In this document: piece after piece, positions 59,089 through 64,000 of the stretch
How the letters are laid out: each line of letters begins with the position of its first letter
Position numbering within the stretch: the stretch's first letter is position 1
Source of the DNA: Dermacentor variabilis
Lineage: Eukaryota; Arthropoda; Arachnida; Ixodida; Ixodidae
Direction of reading: 5' to 3'
Length of the DNA stretch: 64,000 nucleotides
Assembly (NCBI RefSeq): GCF_050947875.1
Contig: NC_134572.1
Span: 115,164,709 to 115,228,708, forward strand
The notes under the pieces: generated by a model
Told to the model about the DNA's origin: nothing
Seen by the model: only the letters and a program-made list of their open reading frames with translations
The model's database searches: none
Made by a program: the position numbers and the translations under genes

Positions 59089-60124
59089 TATGCCCTAAAA
59101 AATTCGCTTGTAGTAACTTCCTTGCTCGATAACGTCCTTGCAGGTCATTCCCTTGTTTATTGAACCAACCAGCACGAAATGATGGCTTTCTTTAAAAAAA
59201 AGCAGTTTCTTCTTGGGACTGCATGCTAAACACAAAGAGAAATAGGGCAGTCGCCACCAATAAAAATGCAAAAGTGTTCGTTCATTCTCATATATTAAAT
59301 ATAACGTCGCACATCAGCAAAACAAAACAAAACTAAGTCACCTGATTTCGATAGCCATTTTTGCCGACGGCAACAGAGGTATAGCGAATAAGAGAGAGGG
59401 AAAAAAAGGCGTCACCGTACCTCGGAACAGCATCGTTTGAACTACTGCCGGTGTTCCAATAAAAAGGAGCGGAATCCTAAAGCAATAGACGATGTCGCGA
59501 TGAGTACAACATTAACCCGTTGCTGTGACATATGCCAATGGGCAAGGGCTTTTCTATAAATAACATTTGCCTGCTACGTTACATCACAGAATGAAGCTTG
59601 CGAGAGTACTACAGTAAATTCCGTAGAGAAATGTATACTGCGCAACAGGTCATCGCGAAAAACAAGCGCCCTGTCGTTTATTTGTTCTAGTCTGGGTCAG
59701 TATTTGCAGCATCGGATGAAGTCAACGGCAAGACTGCTCACACACGCGTTTCACTGACGTGGTTAAAAAAGGGGCAGCTTGCTTTTAACGCACGCGATAA
59801 TTTCTGCTTAGAGTTTGAAATATAAATTATGGCTCTGGATACCTTCATCCTCCATTCCCTTCACAGTTACGATAGCCAAGAGCCTTCCCCCGACCGTCAG
59901 CTTATTGATCTCTGCAGCTTTCCTCGTACCAGCTTTAGTGTGCCTTGAATAGACTGGATGGCAGGCCATTTACAGAATCAAAGATGTTGGGAGCCTGGCC
60001 TCACAGTTCATTAGCCCAGAAAGCAGTTCGAGCGCTTCTTCACTACCGGAAGGAAACAGAGAGACTTGAGTGCCCGTCTATAGACATCCTACACCTAACT
60101 TAGTGCATGTGAAAGTGCCGTATA

Positions 60125-60262
60125 TACTCATCTCTTCTCTCTCTCTCTTTCACTCCCCATTACCCTCCCCGCGTGTAGGGTAGCAAACCGGAATCAGTCT
60201 GGTTAACCTCCCTGCTTTCCTTCTTCCATTGTCTCTCTCTCTCTCTCTCCCTCTTTCCAGCA
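60125..60262 (+). mobile_element. LINE 3'-end fragment
   Basis: GTGTAGGGTAGCAAACCGG, AGTCTGGTTAACCTCCCTGC and a (CT)n run at 60,232-60,250 are the + orientation form of the LINE tail lineage. A second CT run precedes it at 60,127-60,150. Confidence 0.6.
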
Positions 60263-60898
60263 GCATAAGAAGCATCGATACACGTTGTGTTGCTCACCTA
60301 TTCCTCCCACTACTCCAGCCTCAAAGATGCTATTTTGCGCGTCTGCCGGGAGCCTGTTATTGCCGGAGCGAAGGGATTGCAGTAATGAAATAACTCACCG
60401 TCGTCTACGAGTGTCCAGAGGACGCTTATTCCATCTCAGCTTTCGTTGGAGTATTGAAGGGCACCTAACGTCACTGTTTAAATTCCAAGAACGAAAAAAA
60501 AAAGAAAGATATAGTGACCCGACGGCAAAAATTGTAGAATAATTGCTGCGGTTTCAAGCGTTGCGCAGACTGGCAATTGACAGCTCTTGCTATTGTTTGA
60601 CAACCGAACTCGCTCCAATGCAGAGTTACGTGACGCGCAGATAGACGTCGTGTAGTTGAATCGATTCTCAATTCACCTTGTCGGCAATAAAGGGTAATGC
60701 AACTTCTAAACATATGAAAAAAGACGAGTTATGGAATAAGACGGATCGGTGAACCGACCATTATTGTCTGCCAGGGAAAATCATCGGCCCTACTAGGCGC
60801 GTATAAGGTAGCTGCAGGTACTGCCTCGAAAGGATCGGGATGAACTGCGGCTACGGCCTCACGCTGACGCACAGACGTCGACCGGGACTCCTTCGCAG

Positions 60899-61202
60899 TC
60901 ACAAGCGGATCAGTCGCCCCTGATGTGGCGAGACGGCGACGCGGCGCACTACAGCCAGAAGGACCTGGAGCTCCCGGAGCCAGACTCCGCGGCGCTCGGT
61001 ATCCGGTCGGTGCAGCGCACTCAGTGGGCCGCGGGCAGCGACCAGCCCGCCAAGAACGTCGTCATCGACCCAAAGAAGACCACCTGCATGCTGTACCTGC
61101 AGGCCGACCACCTGTTCTACCAGAGAATGGGCTCCGAGGAGGCCTGCATCGAGACCATGACGCGGCACGTACAGAAGGTCAACTCCATCTACAGGACCAC
61201 AG
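60899..61202 (+). CDS. ADAM10: ADAM10/Kuzbanian exon 5: linker and start of metalloprotease domain
   Basis: Phase 0 start after ACTCCTTCGCAG. The first 58 residues (SQADQSPLMWRDGDAAHYSQ through DQPAKNVVIDPKK) are hydrophilic and have no counterpart I know in vertebrate ADAM10. Then TTCMLYLQADHLFYQRMGSE and EEACIETMTRHVQKVNSIYR match the start of the ADAM10 catalytic domain. The donor GTGCGT is at 61,203. The exon ends with one base of a split codon, completed by AC of exon 6 to Asp (TTDF). The upstream frame across 60,899-60,922 is open without a Met, as expected of an internal exon. Confidence 0.93.
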
Positions 61203-61964
61203 GTGCGTACGCAGGACCAGCTTCAGACGACGCGGACATGGCAACGAGATTGTGCTTGGTAGGAAAATGTTAAGTAAGCATTTGAAAGGTTAAACCTCAA
61301 TGAGAGGATGGGCTTGCTAAATGCAAACGCCCGCGCCAGCACTATGGCCAACTTAAAGAGCGAAAGCATAGAGCGATATTGTAGTAACGGTGTGGTGTGG
61401 CACTGCGGAATCTGGGCTTTGAATATGGCCATATACGCACAAGCGACTCGCACAAGGTGTGTTTCGCGTGCGCATTAGGTCTTAGCACAAATGAGGAAGT
61501 GCACTGGAAAATCATTCAATATTCGGTATAATTTTTTATGAGAAAAAAGTCCGATAGTGAGTTGATTACAAGACGAACATCTTTCCCTCCGGTTGGTGAA
61601 ACTTGTAAACTATACCGTAGCGTATTCTTGACAAAACTCACCTCCCGCCATGATAGCAGCGTACAGGGAGATTCTTATTGGAAAGGGTTGGGTCTAGAAA
61701 GAAAATTGGAGGCATATGACGCTTGTAATTCACTCATCATTGTGCGGACACCTCAACGGCACCATAGGGGCAGCGACAAATAGGAGAAAAGGAAATGAGA
61801 GGTGGCACTAGCGCCGTCCATCTTTTTTTTTCTCTTTTACGTGTCTGTAACATACGAGCAGAATCAGTTCTTTACAGATGGCGTTCTTTCGGTGCCTCCT
61901 GTATTGCCTAGTGAACTCGTTAATAAGGATGCCATTCAGTACTATATTGCGCGTCCGTTCACAG
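61203..61964 (+). other. ADAM10 intron
   Basis: Short intron in which I see no gene or classified repeat. It ends CGTTCACAG. Confidence 0.75.
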
Positions 61965-62232
61965 ACTTCGATCAGGACGGCCGCTCGGACAACATATCGT
62001 TCCTGATCAAGCGCATCAAGGTGCACACGATGGAGGCGCTGCGAGACCACGAGTACCGGTTCCCGGGAAACTACGGCGTCGAGAAGTTCCTGGAGCTCTT
62101 CTCCGAGGAGGACTACGACGCCTTCTGCCTGGCCTACATGTTCACCTACAGGGACTTCGAGGGCGGGACGCTGGGTCTCGCCTGGACAGGAGACCTCAAG
62201 AACGCCGGAGGCGTCTGCGAGAAGAACGGGGT
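61965..62232 (+). CDS. ADAM10: ADAM10/Kuzbanian exon 6: metalloprotease domain
   Basis: Encodes DFDQDGRSDNISFLIKRIKV, then YRFPGNYGVEKFLELFSEED and YDAFCLAYMFTYRDFEGGTL, then GLAWTGDLKNAGGVCEKNG. NISFxxKRI, GVEKFLEL, FCLAYxFT and GLAW...GG(I/V)CEK are hallmark words of the ADAM10/Kuzbanian branch and separate it from ADAM17. The donor is GTATGA at 62,233, a weaker match than the others. It leaves two bases of a Gly codon. The HExxH zinc site, disintegrin and transmembrane exons should follow to the right of the window. Confidence 0.95.
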
Positions 62233-63789
62233 ATGACCGCGTTGTCCGGCTTGCGATAATTCTTTTTGCTGTGCCCCGAACGTATTTGCACGAACTCACT
62301 CTCTATTTAGACTCGTTGAGATGCAGGCGCGTGAGGTGAGGGAGGAAACGCCTTAATTTAGCAACGACGTTATATAACGCTGGACTTCATTGTGCGATCA
62401 GAATACTCTGTCTTTCGTCATCGCTTATTTTGACAATAGGTTAACAGAAAATTGGTTGCAAGGGATGCAGAACAGAAAATAGGCTGATAGGATCGCTGCG
62501 CTTCTGCAACCGACGTGGCGTCTTCTTTGGTGTCCTTTCCACCAATGCTTCGATTGTACGAAGGTGTTTCTTAACACCAGCTTCACCAGAAAGTTGTAAA
62601 AGGTAAATTATTGCAGAAATTTCGCGCTTTACAACCTGACAGCGAAATTAGGGCAGTGTTTCCGCATTCGAAATCCATCATATTCGGTGATTCTTTCAGT
62701 TTTGCAACGCATGCTCTGGTGTTGCATGCCAAATGGCAACTACACACTCCTAACTGGTATAAAATCGAGGGCTTTATGAAGTAGAATGTTGAGAAAAGCT
62801 TGTCTCGTCCACAGGCCCTCACTCACACAATCGCCTTGACACGAGACAGTGCTGCTCGATAAACCGCCAAAGTTGAGCTCACGCATTCAAACATAGGACA
62901 CAGCATGTGACTTAAAAGGACAGACTCGACCAGCAGCAATTTCCGAATGGTGTGCTTACGAACTTGACTTGGGCTCGCTGGACAGGGTGCTCGTAAATGT
63001 GAACGGGTCTTGTATGCAACTCCTTTGTCCCATTTCTTGCTCACGGGCGCGTCGTTTCTTCGCGCTGTCCTGTCCAAAATTTGTCAGCCAGCCACTTCGC
63101 GAAGGAGAGATCGCACGTTATATGAGGCTGGTAAGTGGGGCGGGCAAAGAGGACCGAACGTCAGCAAGTTCAGAAAAATGAAGCACGCAGTTCAGCACAC
63201 GTGGCATGCACAATGTTGATTGTTTCCTATACGCATGCATACGCCTGCTAAAAGCACGAAATGCATGTTCAATGCCAGCACGTATATAATATGTAGCTTG
63301 CAGGGCCTCAGTTATAAAAGGCGCAAATATTACATGCGTGCTGACAGCGAGAAGCGTGCAGTGTCAGAATTTTTCTGGCCGTTCACAAAGACGTATGGAG
63401 TAAGCTTATAACAAGCTTGTGGCTATAACTTGGGCAACAAATGGTCGAGGACTCCGCTTACTGGCTAATGTCTACACTGGATGCTTGTCAGCCGCTAGCA
63501 CCTTCACGGTCTTACCGTCCTTCACTAAGTCGTGACAGACGCGGTGACCTTGGTATTTCTCGCATGTTTTGTGTGCAAGTACCAAGCGAAGTACACGTCG
63601 TTGCTTCCGTCGTTATACAAGCATCAGGAAATAATAATTTTAAAAATGGTACACATCTCGCCTCGTACCGCTACATTTCCGAGCGTTCACAAATTTAAGT
63701 ATGCCAAGTAAGCACACGACAAGAATAGAGGAATCTAGAAGCTCTATATTTAGTAAAACTATGAAAGACCAACAAACAATAAAACAAAG
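62233..63789 (+). other. ADAM10 intron, left part
   Basis: No further ADAM10 exon, gene or classified repeat is seen up to the SINE at 63.79 kb. Confidence 0.6.
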
Positions 63790-64000
63790 ACGAAAATTTT
63801 ACGCGCCGAAATCACGATCTGATTGGACGACACGCCGTAGTAGGAGGGTTCCGGTTTAATTTTGACCATTTGGTTTCTTTTTTTTTTAACGTACACTCGA
63901 TGCACGGTACACAAGCGTCTTTTGCATTTCGCTTCTACGGGAATGCAGCCACCATTGCAGGGATCGAACCCGCTACATCAAGCTCAAGCGGCTCAACCCC
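63790..64000 (-). mobile_element. Ruka-like SINE, cut by the window edge
   Basis: On the + strand the tail (complement of GGCGCGTAAAA) comes first, then TCTGATTGG, GGAGGGTTCCGG, TTTTAACGTACAC, GCATTTCGCTTCTACGG and AGGGATCGAACCCGC, the complement of a B box. It is diverged from the 50.1 kb copy. The 5' end of its tRNA head may run past the window. Confidence 0.8.

Noticed and set aside
61808..62299. 163-codon minus-strand frame
   Set aside because: It is the antisense shadow of ADAM10 exon 6, which has strong family motifs on the + strand.

Overview
The window is eukaryotic, repeat-laden arthropod DNA that looks like a hard tick (Ixodidae) genome. The evidence is long microsatellites, few and widely spaced exons, non-LTR retrotransposons with a CCHC ORF1 and an endonuclease-RT-RNase H ORF2, and tRNA-derived SINEs that resemble the Ruka type I know from ixodid ticks. 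Genus cannot be set from the sequence alone.

The only host gene I can support is the 5' half of an ADAM10/Kuzbanian-type membrane metalloprotease on the + strand. Five coding exons lie at 52,571-52,703, 53,489-53,610, 55,709-56,049, 60,899-61,202 and 61,965-62,232. All have GT/AG borders and their codon phases join without a gap. They encode the prodomain, a furin-like basic cluster and the first part of the metalloprotease domain. The signal-peptide exon lies upstream and was not identified with confidence. The zinc-site, disintegrin and transmembrane exons must lie beyond the right edge.

From 1 to about 36 kb the window is gene-free by my reading. It holds foldback elements, tandem and simple repeats, SINEs, 5'-truncated LINE ends and two LTR-like fragments. 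Between 36.8 and 43.2 kb a decayed CR1/Jockey-like LINE on the + strand is split by a 5'-truncated I-like LINE on the - strand, and split again by a 92-base GA-rich insert with an 11-base target duplication. Between 44.9 and about 50.4 kb a nearly complete I-like LINE lies on the - strand. It has an intact ORF1 and an ORF2 broken by three stops and a frameshift. A SINE with a perfect 11-base target duplication sits in its 5' region. From 50.4 kb to the end is ADAM10 upstream and intron sequence, again with repeats.

Nothing amounts to a new biological system. The points most worth checking are the roughly 65-residue insert after the ADAM10 basic cluster, a LINE tail just upstream of one ADAM10 splice acceptor with a foldback just after the matching donor, a dispersed family of foldback hairpins, and the dated nesting of elements at 40-43 kb.
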